From Phytophthora hibernalis (taxonomy: Eukaryota > Oomycota > Peronosporomycetes > Peronosporales > Peronosporaceae): 64,000 bases of DNA. The notes beneath the pieces were generated by a model. That model worked only from the letters and a program-made list of their open reading frames with translations. It had not been told where the DNA came from and made no database searches. This document shows, piece by piece, positions 23,904 through 34,429 of the stretch. A program made the position numbers and the translations under genes. How positions within the stretch are numbered: position 1 is the first letter of the stretch; every line of letters starts with the position of its first letter. The stretch is taken from assembly GCA_012656075.1 (NCBI GenBank), contig JAAKBF010000179.1:59071-123070 (forward strand), read 5' to 3'.

Positions 23904-24553
23904 CTATTCCTCGGGCAAAGGCAACAGCCTGTCGATAATATCCATATCGACACCTCGTTGTTCGAGACTATGCCTCGCACACAGCAGCTCGAAGCGCCTC
24001 TGAATTTCCGACACATCAAGCGTCCTTGATGCATCACTTTCTCCATTTACGATGAATGGAGCGTTCCTTGATCCGTTTTCCATGACCGGTTCGAACTTGA
24101 TGTCGGGCTGCTCGTTTGTGTCTCCATCAACTATCGTGGCGGGTTCTGGTCCAATGTGTTCATCCTCATCTGAAGTCTCGGTATCACTTGTGTCGTCATA
24201 TTCACGCCTACTAGCGACCCCTCGCTGGCGAAAATGGTCATCAGAGATTGTTGGTACAGCTGAAAAGCTTGTGAGTGACGACGGTCTCCGATCGATCGAC
24301 TGCTCTCCTGTCGTTCTCTTCGCGCTTCTCTCCGCAGACCATCGATCTTTGATCGAATTGCGTTCACCGTACAACCAGGATACCCGGAGTCTCGCATCCC
24401 TTGACAGAGTTCTTGCAGAATCTCAACTTTCGTGGTTGATCTGGCATACGCAGTGTAGTGACGAGTGAGCCAGGCAACAAGAAGCTGCATGGGGCTCAAC
24501 CCACCAGAAGAAGGTTCAAGCCACGATAAGCGTGAGGAAGATTGGCGGGTCAT
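23904..24553 (-). CDS. Myb/SANT-like protein, tandem copy 1 (apparent frameshift)
   Basis: The start is the ATG at 24553 (MTRQSSSRLSW). The N-terminal part carries SPMQLLVAWLTRHYTAY and a helical IRSKIDGLRREARRER segment; the whole pattern resembles Myb/SANT-like or trihelix DNA-binding domains. The middle is acidic (DTSDTETSDEDE) and the end IQRRFELL...RGVD.. IDRLLPLPEE is shared with the neighbour at 24681-25352. The frame changes once at the CCCC run 24218-24221 (plus strand). One extra base there gives a continuous 216-residue protein, so I treat it as a probable sequence error and keep this as a gene. No signal peptide. Presumed nuclear; target unknown. Confidence 0.65.
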
Positions 24554-24680
24554 TATTACGATGCTTGACTACAGTTCGACGAAGCTTCAAAGACCAGCAA
24601 AACTTGCCATTGACAATACTTTCTCCTAGTGTGAACTCAACGGTCTCAATCAACAAAGCCGAGCCAAAGTAGCTCAAAAC

Positions 24681-25352
24681 CTACTCCCGACGCAGCGGAA
24701 GAAACGAGTCGATCAGTTCTTGATCAACTCCTCGATTTTGCAGTTCTTGGCGGGAAGATAGCAGCTCAAACCGGCGTTGGATCTCGGCAGTGTCCAGAAT
24801 GGGGCCAATTGGCGCCACTCGCTGCAAATCGGTAGCTGGAAGTGGTCTCGCTTCGCCACCAGTTCCGGTTTCGTCGTCAATTTCACCCTCGGAGTGAATC
24901 TGCGTGGCTTGGCGGGAGACATTCGACCTCGTACCAGCTCGATGACTCACGACTCGTTCTTGTTTAAGGTTGGCATCACGTTTGCGTTTTTCGGCACGCT
25001 CACGCATCTTCGCTCGCTCGTCGTCACTAAAGAAGATCTGTACAAGACGATCATAATAGTGGTTGACGTCCTTGGAGTTGCACTCGCCACATTCGGCTTT
25101 TCGCTGCACACCATTCTTCAGATGCGAGATCTGCGATCGGATTGAGGTGACGTTCACCTCGTAAATGCCATTCGCCGCCATCTCCTCGTACAGTTGGTCC
25201 AGCATTCCCGTTTTGCGCGTCGAGACAGAATACTCCTCCCAGTTGCGCTCCAGCCAGGAGATCAGTCTTTCCATTGGGCTCAAGTCGCCCGGGGATACAG
25301 GAACCATCCAGCGAAGACGTGGAGCTGCAAGGGGGCGCTTTTGCGTAGGCAT
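24681..25352 (-). CDS. Myb/SANT-like protein, tandem copy 2
   Basis: A single intact exon of 223 residues starts MPTQKRPLAAPRL. The layout equals copy 1: LSPMERLISWLERNWEEY, then helices with SIRSQISHLKNG, a Lys/Arg-rich region (AEKRKRDANLKQE) that could be a nuclear signal, and the conserved end IQRRFELLSSRQ...FLPLRRE. The two genes are head to tail, 127 bp apart, and clearly arose by duplication. The family looks like a DNA-binding protein of Myb/SANT type, possibly derived from a transposon accessory protein; I cannot name it further. Confidence 0.75.
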   Translation of the reverse strand: MPTQKRPLAAPRLRWMVPVSPGDLSPMERLISWLERNWEEYSVSTRKTGMLDQLYEEMAANGIYEVNVTSIRSQISHLKNGVQRKAECGECNSKDVNHYYDRLVQIFFSDDERAKMRERAEKRKRDANLKQERVVSHRAGTRSNVSRQATQIHSEGEIDDETGTGGEARPLPATDLQRVAPIGPILDTAEIQRRFELLSSRQELQNRGVDQELIDSFLPLRRE

Positions 25353-25426
25353 CTTGGAGCTGAGTGTTTCTTTCTAGTCTTCTTTGCAGTGAATGTTCTC
25401 AAACATGCCTCCGTCGCAGATTTTAC

Positions 25427-27259
25427 CTACATTTCTTGCAGAATTTTGTGGAGTTTGTAGAGTGCCTCTGCTGCTGTGGGACGATACTTACTTTCCACAG
25501 CTACACAAGCAAGTCCAAGATCGACCATTGATTTCAATGCCCACGGAGAGAACTCAACGTGTACTTTTCCAGCTGCCACCCTTTGAAGGACGGCTGCTTC
25601 CGATTTGTTACCCTTCCTGGCGCTTGAGTAGGGCAAGCAATTCGTATCCAGCTCGGATAAAACGACACCAAACGAAAACATATCCGCTTTGGCATCGTAC
25701 TTCTCGCCCATCATTACCTCCGGGGCCATCCACAGCGATGTTCCCACCCCTGCAGTCATAGTTTCAGTGATCCGCTCTCGCGAGACACCAAAGTCCGTAA
25801 GTTTTGCTTCCAAGTGCTCGTTAAGCAAAATGTTTTTAGATTTCAGGTCGCGATGAATCATGGGCAAGTCCAGGGAGTGCAAATACGTGAGAGCATGGGC
25901 CACATGAAGAGCGATATTCACCTTTACGTGATCAAATCCTTTCTGGTACCCCTGAACTTTGAGCTTGTCAAGCCAAGCTCTCAAATCTCCTCCCTCCATG
26001 TACTCCAAAACAGCACAAAGATCTGGTAACGAGTCCCAAGCAACACCGACAAGTCTCACAATTCGTTCATGATCCAGAACTGCAGTCCGCTTCACCTCAG
26101 CCAGGAACTCATTCAAGTGGCGAACACTTTTTCGGTTTTCTCGCAGTAGCATCTTGATCGCGACACGCTGTCCGTTATACATCCCAGCGTACACTTCTCC
26201 GTAAGCTCCTCGGTTGATTAGATGTTGAACGAAGACCTTCTCTCTTGGAACACGCGCTGTAGCGATGACTTCGTCGTCCCACAATCCTTCGAGACCGTGT
26301 GGTGCTGCATCTTGTGAGTTTGGATCTTTAGACACGGTGATACCTTCATTTGGGCCCAAGTGATAGCTAGCATACGTGTCGTCGTCATCCTTTCTTGTCT
26401 TAACTCGCCCTCGCCAAATGAAGGTGGATGCGATCAAAGCCATGAGAGCTAGAACTCCAACAACAATACCGACGATGGCACCTGCACTGAGTCCTCTATC
26501 TTTTGCTGGTACCGTAGTTGAAGACGTAGGCGTGGGAGTGGATACTGTTTCGCCCAAACCACTTGCGTCGATATCGGAAACGTTTGAGTTACTGCCACTT
26601 GCATCACTTCCACTCTCACTGTTGCTGTTGACGCTGGCATCGTAGTTCGTGTAAAACTTCGTATTTCCACCATAGCAAGTATGGTTCAGGAGGGTTGATC
26701 TGTCAACAAAGTATCGCGTCGCGTTACCACCGCACGCTCCATTATCATAAAGCTGGTACAACGCAGACCCATTCGAGAACAAAGTGGCGCTGGATGAGGA
26801 ATTTTCAGATGCGAACTGGCAGCCGTCTGCAGTCACAGTCGCGTTGATCTTGCTCAGTATCTCACAATCGTCTCCTGTGTACGTCTCCACCATCAGAAAT
26901 GGCTGCACCACGCCACCACTCCCGCCAAAAATCTGGACCGAGTATGTGTACGGGTCGGCGATGCACTCACTTGTGCTGTAGTACGTGTTTCCACCGTAGA
27001 CTTCGGCCGTACAGTTGAGATCAGCCACACAGCTCGAGACGGCCAAACGACGAGAGAGGATTCCAGTAGAAGACTGAAGAATCGACGGTGCTACATACGA
27101 CTTCGCGGCGGCTGAATCGTAAGTGAAATCCATAGTCACGATCTGCGGCGTACGAGCGCAGCTCTCATCGGCATAGTAGCTCGTGGCCAGCAAATCCACA
27201 GTCGCTACTGCCTGACCAAGCTGTAAAAGTACAAATACAACGTTTATGGATCGACACAT
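25427..27259 (-). CDS. Receptor-like protein kinase (TKL type)
   Basis: One exon, 610 residues. The N-terminus (residues 1-20) is a signal peptide; an ectodomain with about ten Cys residues and many N-glycosylation sequons (NSS, NGS, NHT) follows; a Ser/Thr-rich stalk leads to a membrane helix at about 258-282 (AGAIVGIVVGVLALMAL). The kinase domain spans about 340-610: glycine loop RGAYGEVYAG (350-359), VAIK with Lys 369, HRDLKSKN (Asp 471), DFG (489-491) and APE in GTSLWMAPEVM. The catalytic set is complete, so it should be active. The sequence style is tyrosine-kinase-like, a group expanded in oomycetes. It would sit in the plasma membrane and pass an outside signal inward; the ligand is unknown. 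Its stop is only 74 bp from the start of the Myb-like gene. Confidence 0.9.
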   Translation of the reverse strand: MCRSINVVFVLLQLGQAVATVDLLATSYYADESCARTPQIVTMDFTYDSAAAKSYVAPSILQSSTGILSRRLAVSSCVADLNCTAEVYGGNTYYSTSECIADPYTYSVQIFGGSGGVVQPFLMVETYTGDDCEILSKINATVTADGCQFASENSSSSATLFSNGSALYQLYDNGACGGNATRYFVDRSTLLNHTCYGGNTKFYTNYDASVNSNSESGSDASGSNSNVSDIDASGLGETVSTPTPTSSTTVPAKDRGLSAGAIVGIVVGVLALMALIASTFIWRGRVKTRKDDDDTYASYHLGPNEGITVSKDPNSQDAAPHGLEGLWDDEVIATARVPREKVFVQHLINRGAYGEVYAGMYNGQRVAIKMLLRENRKSVRHLNEFLAEVKRTAVLDHERIVRLVGVAWDSLPDLCAVLEYMEGGDLRAWLDKLKVQGYQKGFDHVKVNIALHVAHALTYLHSLDLPMIHRDLKSKNILLNEHLEAKLTDFGVSRERITETMTAGVGTSLWMAPEVMMGEKYDAKADMFSFGVVLSELDTNCLPYSSARKGNKSEAAVLQRVAAGKVHVEFSPWALKSMVDLGLACVAVESKYRPTAAEALYKLHKILQEM

Positions 27260-27459
27260 CCGTAGGTTGAGCTCTGCTGGGCAAAATCTTGTGTGAGATT
27301 AAGTCGTTAGTCACACCTGCCTCCCCATTTGATTTATGCTGCTTCCTCGAAGACGCTTGAAGCCTTCATGTAGTTCAGCAGCTGAACACCACACTTGAAT
27401 TATTCACTTCCGCCCAACGGACAGTATCCGTTGAATTGGTTGTCCGTCAGACACCCCGT

Positions 27460-28588
27460 TCACAGCTTGATAACGAGCTTGCCGATGTTCTGCTGCGCAT
27501 ACAAGCGGTCAATGGCGTCCGGAATGCTCTCGAGTCCGTGGAATTCGGTGGGATCAATGCCAGCCTTCAACTTGCCCTCTTTGATCAAAGTCAGCAGGCG
27601 CTGCAAATGCTCAGGGACATATTGGGCGTGATGGAAGAGCAGAAACCCGCGCAGTGACGCAGAACGGAGCTGCATCTTGCGGTTCTGCTGGTATCCGTAC
27701 TGCGGGTCGGTGCCAGCGTCTCCGTGGTAGTGCGACACGTTACCAAAAACAATGATGCGACCGAAGATCGCAATGTTGTCCAGCACCGCCTTGAACAGCT
27801 CTCCGCCGACACTCTCGAATGCAAGATTGATACCGTCTGGGTACTCCTTCTTGAGCACAGCACTGAGGTCCTCCTTCTTGTAGTTGATAGGGCGGTCCAC
27901 GCCGAGAGACTTGAGGTACTCGACCTTCTCGTCGGAGCTGCAGGCCCCAATGACGTGATTGCCTGCCAGCTTCGCCAGCTGCACAACAAATTGTCCAGTG
28001 GCTCCTGCAGCTGCAGACACGAAGACCGTCTCGTTGGACGTCATGTTCCCTGCCTTCTCCAGAGCTAGGGAGGCCGACACGCCGCAGACAGTGAGAGGGA
28101 TCACTGACGGCGACAACTCCGGCGTCTCAATGATCTTGGAAGCTGGGACCTCCGTGTACTCAGCAAAAGCACCCAAATCTGCATCAGTACAGCATTAAAA
28201 CGTTAGCTAAAAACTACCAAGGCAATACATTGGTAGTCAAGCACTCACGTTGATAGGCGACGGTCTCGCCGACCTTGACGTCGGTCACACCTTGAGCCAC
28301 CGACTCCACGACCCCGACTGCAATGATTAAGTCAGTATGAACTTGTAATAACTTATAGAAACACTAAAGTAATTGACCTCCTTCCAGCCCGCAGTTGATG
28401 GGGAGCAACGTGCGGCCGTAGCCTCCGTTCGTGATGTTGACGTCTGTGGCGTTGATGCCCAGGAAGCGGTTCCGGACCACCACGTTGCCAGTCGAAGGCT
28501 TAGGCAATTCCTGGTCCACTACAATCTTCGTGGCCTTACGGAAGTTACTGGACCACGTGTGCACTTGAACGCGACGGAACGAAGGCAT
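27460..28588 (-). CDS. Quinone oxidoreductase/zinc-type alcohol dehydrogenase family, copy A
   Basis: Three exons: 28588-28378, 28317-28249 and 28178-27460, total 999 nt, 332 residues. The start is MPSFRRVQVHTW. The protein is of the medium-chain dehydrogenase/reductase superfamily: a GroES-like N-terminal part with NRFLGINATDVNITNGGYG, then GLEGVGVVESV, and an NADPH-binding Rossmann part SAAAGATGQFVVQLAKLAG (about 150-170), a clear AAxGxxG motif. Structural zinc cysteines are lacking, as in quinone oxidoreductases and prostaglandin-reductase-like enzymes. It likely reduces an enone or quinone with NADPH in the cytosol. The first donor (GTCAAT) is atypical; the equivalent position in copy B has GTACTC. 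Tandem with copy B 222 bp upstream. Confidence 0.85.
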
Positions 28589-28810
28589 CTCAATAGGTAT
28601 CCTAGATTCACTTGTGCTTTAGCTGGTCAAATTCAAAATGAGCTCCTCGTTTTTGAAACGGCCGAATGAATCTGCGACGTGTGAGACCCGGGTTTGTGAT
28701 TACGAATCTGATTACATTTGCATTCAGTAAGACAAAAACAGGTTTCGACCGGTTACGCGTGACAAGCCAAATGTAGCCATCTCGATGTGCTTCAACTTGC
28801 ATGTAACATC

Positions 28811-29877
28811 TTACAGGCGGACGATGAGTTTGCCAATGTTCTTCTGCGCGTACAAGCGGTCGAGAGCTTTGGGGATACTATCGAAGCCTCGAAACTCGGT
28901 TGGGTCGATGTCAGCTTTCAGTTTTCCCTCTTGGACGAGCTTCAGAAGACGCGCCAAGTGTTCGGGTTCGTCCTTCGGGTGGTGACGACGCTGGAACCCG
29001 ATGAGGGAGGCCGAACGCAATTGCATCTTGCGGTTCTGCTGGTATCCGTACTGCGGGTCGTTGCCAGCATCACCGTGGTAGTGAGAGCAATTGCCGAAGA
29101 CGATGATGCGACCGAAGATCGCAATGTTGTCCAGCACCGCCTTGAACATGTCGCCACCCACGCCTTCAAATGCGAGGTCGATGCCGTTCGGGTATTCTTC
29201 TTTCAACACAGCATTGAGGTCTTCCTTCTTGTAGTTGATAGGACGGTCAACACCGAGAGACTTGAGGTACTCGACCTTTCGTCTGAACTACAGGCACCGA
29301 TCACGTGATTGCCTGCCAGCTTCGCCAACTGCACAACAAATTGTCCAGTAGCTCCTGCTGCAGCCGAAACAAAGACCGTCTCGTTGGATGTCATGTGTCC
29401 TGCCTTCTCAAGAGCGAGGAGGCTGACACTGCACAGACAGTTAGCGGAACCAAAGCTGGGGACAGTTCAGGAGACTTGATGGTCTTCGTAGCGGGGACCT
29501 CCAAGTACTCGGAAAAAGCTCCGATGGATGAGTAGGTCACGTTGTCTCCGACCTTGATGCCGGCAACACCTTCACCCACGTCGACGACGACACCCGCTGT
29601 ACAGTGATGAGAAAGGCGGCAGATTAGTATTTTCCTTTGAATAGAACTCGAAAGATGAGTGAGTACCTGCTTCGAGCCCACATTTGACTGGGAGCGTAGT
29701 GCGTCCGTAGCCTCCGTTGGTGATGTTCACGTCCGTAGCATTAATGCCCAGAAAACGGTTCTCCACGACCACGTTACCGGGGCCAGCAGTTGGGAGCTCC
29801 GGCTCCTCTATAATCTCCGTCGCCTTGAGGAAGTCGGTGGAGTAAGTGTGCACTTGAACGCGGCGGTAGGAAGGCAT
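28811..29877 (-). CDS. Quinone oxidoreductase family, copy B (two apparent frameshifts)
   Basis: Exon 1 is 29877-29667 and exon 2 is 29596-28811, with a 70-nt intron (GTACTC...ACAG). The protein matches copy A along its whole length (GINATDVNITNGGYG, SAAAGATGQFVVQLAKLAG, IPKALDRLYAQKNIGKL). Two single-base shifts occur, at 29418-29419 and 29277-29279, both in short homopolymers, and with both bases restored the length becomes 999 nt, exactly that of copy A. I therefore think it is a functional gene with sequence errors, though real decay is possible. Copy B lacks the second intron of copy A. Same predicted activity: NADPH-dependent reduction of an unsaturated carbonyl or quinone. Confidence 0.75.
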
Positions 29878-30139
29878 GATGACAGGTGGTGCTTGGCAAG
29901 TTTGGAAGTGAGATCATACGTTCGACTGTCAAAGGCTGCATTCGTGATCATGATGATGAGCTCCTGCTAACACATTCGACGTGAAGTGATCTTCCGATCT
30001 GGTTTGTTGTTGCGTATGCAGCGATGGTGACGAAAGCTGCAGTGTGCGTTTGATTCGAGTTGGCTGATAATGGACTGTCCTTGGAGACACAAGACTGCAT
30101 TGCACACTAAACTACACTACACACATCAATGACGACCAA

Positions 30140-31333
30140 CTATCCTCGACGCGTCTTGGTCTTCGCTTTACAATTGACATCCGTAGTAGATGATGCTGGC
30201 GAGACGGTGTCCGCTTCACCCGCAACAGAACTCTCGTCCTTCGGAGCAGGAGTTGGTGAGAAAGTGTCAATGGAACGGGCAGCCGACCCCGAGGACGATG
30301 TCGAATTCGAATTCGAAAACGACGATGTCGAGCTTCCAGTGGGGGTCACGATGTCACCATCGACGGGGTTGTTGCCGGGGAGCTTAGACACCATAATAAT
30401 GTCCTCCACAATCTCCGGTTGCGTCGTGCATCTCATTTCTGGAGCTTTGTCACTGAATGAGGCGGACAGCGGAGCACACTCGCCAGAGTTGAAGTAGTTC
30501 TTGTCGGAACATTGATCGACAGCAGCCTGAAGAACGTCGTGGTCCCATCCGTTGAGAAAGTCTCCGTGGAAACCAAAGCCCGTGCGATCTCCGTTGGCAA
30601 GCACGAACGGGTGTTGGTCTCCATCCCATTCGTCGTCGTACTGCTCTACGCTGTAGAATGCCTCGTAGAAAATCTTGACCATCTTCTTCCATCCTTCGGG
30701 GCAGCTACCACCGTCAAGTCCTGTGGCGTATGCTACGTGCGACTTGTGGTCAGGCGAGTCGAGGTTCTTGCCATCCCAACACATTGGGAAGTTCACCTGA
30801 CCGCGCAAACCGTTCGGACACTTGAAATTCGGGATTCCTTGCTGCTCCGGGTGGGAGTTCTCGTAGTCGAGGCAAACCCACGTGATGGCTTCTTGCTCGA
30901 TCGAATCACCCTTCTCACGCAGCTTCGGGTTGCCAGCAAGCATTTTCAGTCCGTCAGGGAACGCAATGACTTTCTCATCGCCTGTGGGCCTCGGTTCGTA
31001 GTAGACGATCTGGTGGCTCTCTACGAGACCGTAGCCCGTGCCATTCTTGAACTTGACGTAGAGCTGCGGGACCCAGTAAGCGCTCAAGTCGGCACCAATG
31101 GGGCACGATGTACATGTTGATGCCTTCATGGCTGCTCCGTCGGCCTTTTTGCTGAATCCGTTTCCACCGCTGATAGCATGAAGGTGACCGGAAGCAGTCC
31201 CGGGGTTCACGATCGGGTCGACACGATCCACGACGAGGTTGTTGAAGCAGTCAAAGCGAAACATACCAAGCACGGCTGGTGTTGTCGTTGCAAGCAGCGA
31301 TAACGAAGTCTTCACCCACACTGAAACCCTCAT
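30140..31333 (-). CDS. Secreted DUF1996 protein
   Basis: A single intact exon of 397 residues. A signal peptide covers about residues 1-22 (SLSLLATTTPAVLG). The mature part opens with the DUF1996 signature: FRFDCFNNLVVDRVDPIV, then GHLHAISGGNGFS, CTSCPIGADLSAYWVPQLY, and further along PMCWDGKNLDSPDHKSHVAY and GFHGDFLNGWD. The C-terminal 80 residues are Ser/Thr/Pro-rich and low-complexity, as in cell-wall-linked or heavily O-glycosylated proteins. The domain is widespread in fungi and oomycetes; its biochemical role is not known to me. The hAT element begins 385 bp upstream of the start codon, inside the likely promoter side. Confidence 0.9.
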   Translation of the reverse strand: MRVSVWVKTSLSLLATTTPAVLGMFRFDCFNNLVVDRVDPIVNPGTASGHLHAISGGNGFSKKADGAAMKASTCTSCPIGADLSAYWVPQLYVKFKNGTGYGLVESHQIVYYEPRPTGDEKVIAFPDGLKMLAGNPKLREKGDSIEQEAITWVCLDYENSHPEQQGIPNFKCPNGLRGQVNFPMCWDGKNLDSPDHKSHVAYATGLDGGSCPEGWKKMVKIFYEAFYSVEQYDDEWDGDQHPFVLANGDRTGFGFHGDFLNGWDHDVLQAAVDQCSDKNYFNSGECAPLSASFSDKAPEMRCTTQPEIVEDIIMVSKLPGNNPVDGDIVTPTGSSTSSFSNSNSTSSSGSAARSIDTFSPTPAPKDESSVAGEADTVSPASSTTDVNCKAKTKTRRG

Positions 31334-31935
31334 GGTACTTGAATTGGCTGTGGGTCTGTTGTTCAGAAGGCAAGTTTTGGAATGAGGTTAGATACTCCAT
31401 CCACAGGTGTCCTTCATGCCGCACAGAACTTGCGCCTACCTTTCATTTGGTAGAAATTACCATCGGGTGAGCCCTGCTGCTCGACACCATACCGTCCAAT
31501 TGCAGCAGTCGCAATGTTCACTTCGCCAACTTGACCAATCTTGCAAACTCGGAGGCTCAAGCGAAAGAAGGTTTGTTGACTTTTTGACTGTTCGTACAGA
31601 GCATGTGGTGAAGCGGAGCAGCACTCTCCATGATCAGAGTGCTCCGTGGTCAGCAGCACACTTCTCCTTTCGTGGATATGCATCAAGCAGCGACAGTGCC
31701 TAACAGCACTGTGCTGGCAGGGCTGTGGAAATATAGATTGTAAATTGATTGTAGACCTTCATGCTGGAACAATCAATAATTGCAATCTGAACAATCTTAG
31801 TGCTATTGATTGCAATCTAGTGTCTTTTACTACACTTTAGTATGGCGTAGTTATAATATATACATCGAAGTATAATAATATTATATTGCATGCTATTTAC
31901 ACTATATAGGCGCTGATGTCCGCGCTTCGACAAGT

Positions 31936-32240
31936 TTGGCAATGGTGCTGGTGGGTTTGGACAAGCGGGCGGAGCCAGCAATCACCTGGGTTTCGGAGCT
32001 GTCCGCAACGGCGTCAAGCCGGCACGACCACGAAATGGATTCATGGGTGGCCCCGGTAGCGTTGGTTGGAACTTCGACGGCGGTAATGGGAGGCGTCCCT
32101 GGTAATGGCGTTGGCAACGCCGGTCTGGGTAACGGCGAACCGGTGATCCCCGCACCGACGACACCGGGCAGTGAACCAACTTCTATCAATGATAATGCGA
32201 CGGCTGGTGGGGATGGAGGCAGTGCTCGGGAAAAATATAA
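31936..32240 (+). pseudogene. Gly-rich coding fragment inside the hAT element
   Basis: Two overlapping frames look like one disrupted Gly/Asn/Pro-rich coding end. One reads FDKFGNGAGGFGQAGG up to GWNFDGGNG (to about 32085); the other continues as GNGVGNAGLGNGEPVIPAP and then TTPGSEPTSIND (to about 32225). This resembles the C-terminus of a secreted or structural protein. I do not recognise the parent gene. Its position between the left end and the transposase suggests capture by the element. Confidence 0.4.
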
Positions 32241-32551
32241 TATAATAAATATCAATTGTATTTTTGTACCACATTTATTACTATTGAGTATCAAAAACCC
32301 TGCATACTATTGATATTTCCGGCATTTATTGACATTACTACACTCGACTCTTGATTTTCAAGTCAAAACGGCAAATACCTCGTTTACAATATACTATAGT
32401 GAAACTGAGTGTTTCCTATTGGGCTACTCGGGTCCAGTCGTCTTTAACGCGCAGCCACGCCGCCCTGAAACGACTTCTACAGCCAGGTCTTTCTCAGTTC
32501 ATGCATCAATCTGATCGACTTCGCAACCCCGTCTCCCTCCAACCCATCGCA

Positions 32552-34154
32552 ATGGCCAAGAACGCCGACGTCTGCCGCTCACTTTTTGAGGCTCAGCCCG
32601 ACCATCACTTCAAGTGCAAGTACTGCGGCAAGACTCGCCGCCAGCTCCCATCCAGCGGCTATGGCAACCTCATCAGCCATTTGAAAGACAAGCACGCTGA
32701 CTACGAGGCCGACTTCCTTGCGCAGGCCAGCTCGATGGCAGGGAATCTACACTCATTCGGCTTCGTGAGCGACAAGGTCGCAAACATCTACCACTGGATG
32801 GAGTGGGTGGTCGACCGCAATATGCCTCTGTCTGAGGTGGACCACCCACTCACTCGCTCGATGTCTCGTCTCAAGCCCACCTCGTCGAAGACGCTGAAGA
32901 AGTACATTGCGGCGACGACTAAGGCTGTCGAGAAGGCGATTGCCAAGATCATCCCACCGTTGTTCGGCGTGATGTACGACGGATGGTCAAGCTTTGCCGA
33001 TCACTATGTGGCTCTTTTCATCGTCTTCTGGCGCGATGGCAAGCTGCACCACGTTCTGCTGGCAGTGGCCCCTCTCGATGAGGCGAACTTGACAGCTGTC
33101 TCGCACTGTGCGTACATCAGGAATATGTTGGCCATTTATGGCCAATTGGAAGAGTCGCTGCATTTCTGATCGGTGACAACTGCTCAACCAACCAGCTGAC
33201 GGCAACCCTCCTCGGCGTCCCATTGGTTGGATGCGCCTCCCACCGTTTCAATCTGGCCACCAAAAGATTTTTGGCCGAGCACGAGGACCTGGTTGGCGAG
33301 GTGGGCGCGCTCATGGCAGCGCTCCGCACGATTAAGAACCGCGCAGAACTCCGACGACACACGAGCTTGGCGCCTCTGCGCGCGAACGACCAGGTGGAGC
33401 TCAACATTCGTGATGATGGAACGTTACGTGCGCATTCGAGATACCATCAAGCGAGTAGACGCGGTTTACGACTTTCTGCCGAAGCCATCAGCACACCGCC
33501 GCATTGTCGCCCTAGTGGAGAAGCAGAAGACGCTTAACAGCGTCTGCAAGAAGTTGCAGGAGGCATCGCTGTCGATGAAGGCCGTGCGGGTGCTTGGCTG
33601 AACTTTTCCCCGTTACTGGCGAGTACCTTCTTCCGGACGCCTTCATTGTTCATTCACCGACGTTCGAGAGCGCTGTGGTGAAGGTATGTGCACTTGAGCT
33701 GCTTATTGTTGCTTTTTGTTGCGCTAACACACTAGCGTTGCTGGATGTTGATTAGGTTGCTGGTGCAGATTCCGATAAACTCACGGCAGAAGAGGTGGAG
33801 GCGCTTCGGCCATTTGAGCTGGAGGAAGCTGTTGAGCCTACCGTGGCTTCGCGCAGCTCAAGGGCCCAAACACGATCGCGGAGCGGCGCTGAGGACTTCG
33901 CGACAGCGCTTCTACGATCTGATGGCGCTCCGCAGCAGTCGACACCAAGGTACAGCCCTATCGTCGCCGCGATCCCGCCAACCAGCAATCACTGCGAGAG
34001 GCTCTTCTCGCAGTGTAAGCTGGTGATGACGCCCCAGCGTGCATCACTTCTGCCGCTGAACTTTGAGATGATTGCTTTCTTGCGTACTAATCGCAAGTAC
34101 TGGGACGCTAACACGCTGATGACCTTGGAGTTTGATGAAAGTGACGACAATTAG
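32552..34154 (+). pseudogene. BED-finger hAT transposase with intron, frameshifted
   Basis: The ATG at 32552 starts MAKNADVCRSLF. A BED finger (CKYCGKTR with HLKDKH) lies near residues 23-48. Then follow MYDGWSSF, a DNCSTNQLTA block, the shared VGCASHRFNLATK block and the end PPTSNHCERLFSQC with FLRTNRKYWDANTL. Frame changes occur near 33155 and near 33400, plus a TGA near 33599. A plausible 72-nt intron (GTATGT...TTAG, 33684-33755) joins AVVK to AGADSDKLT; the related copy at 8929-10436 is continuous at that position (AVVKTINGEK). The gene is inactive as read, though some shifts could be sequence errors. Confidence 0.85.
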
Positions 34155-34429
34155 CGGCGGAGCTAGCTGGCAAGCACAAGTGAGCAATACAATACGTATT
34201 CCTCATTTCTTTAATAGTGCTTCTCTCGTTAACCATTTATTTCTTATTGTAGCTGTGAACTGCGCACTACATTACTCTATTGTAATGTCCGAGCACTGGA
34301 TGGAGGAACCCCTGGAGCGGCTGCAAGTGTTGGAGAAGGAACATGAGCCGGCGCTTTTGCTGGTGGAACAAACGGAATCCTGACGCATTGATAGGTGGCC
34401 AATTTCAAGGCTTTGGTGGTGCAGGGGGT

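Noticed and set aside
28787..29308. Long plus-strand frame opposite oxidoreductase B
   Set aside because: Antisense shadow; the minus frame matches copy A residue by residue.
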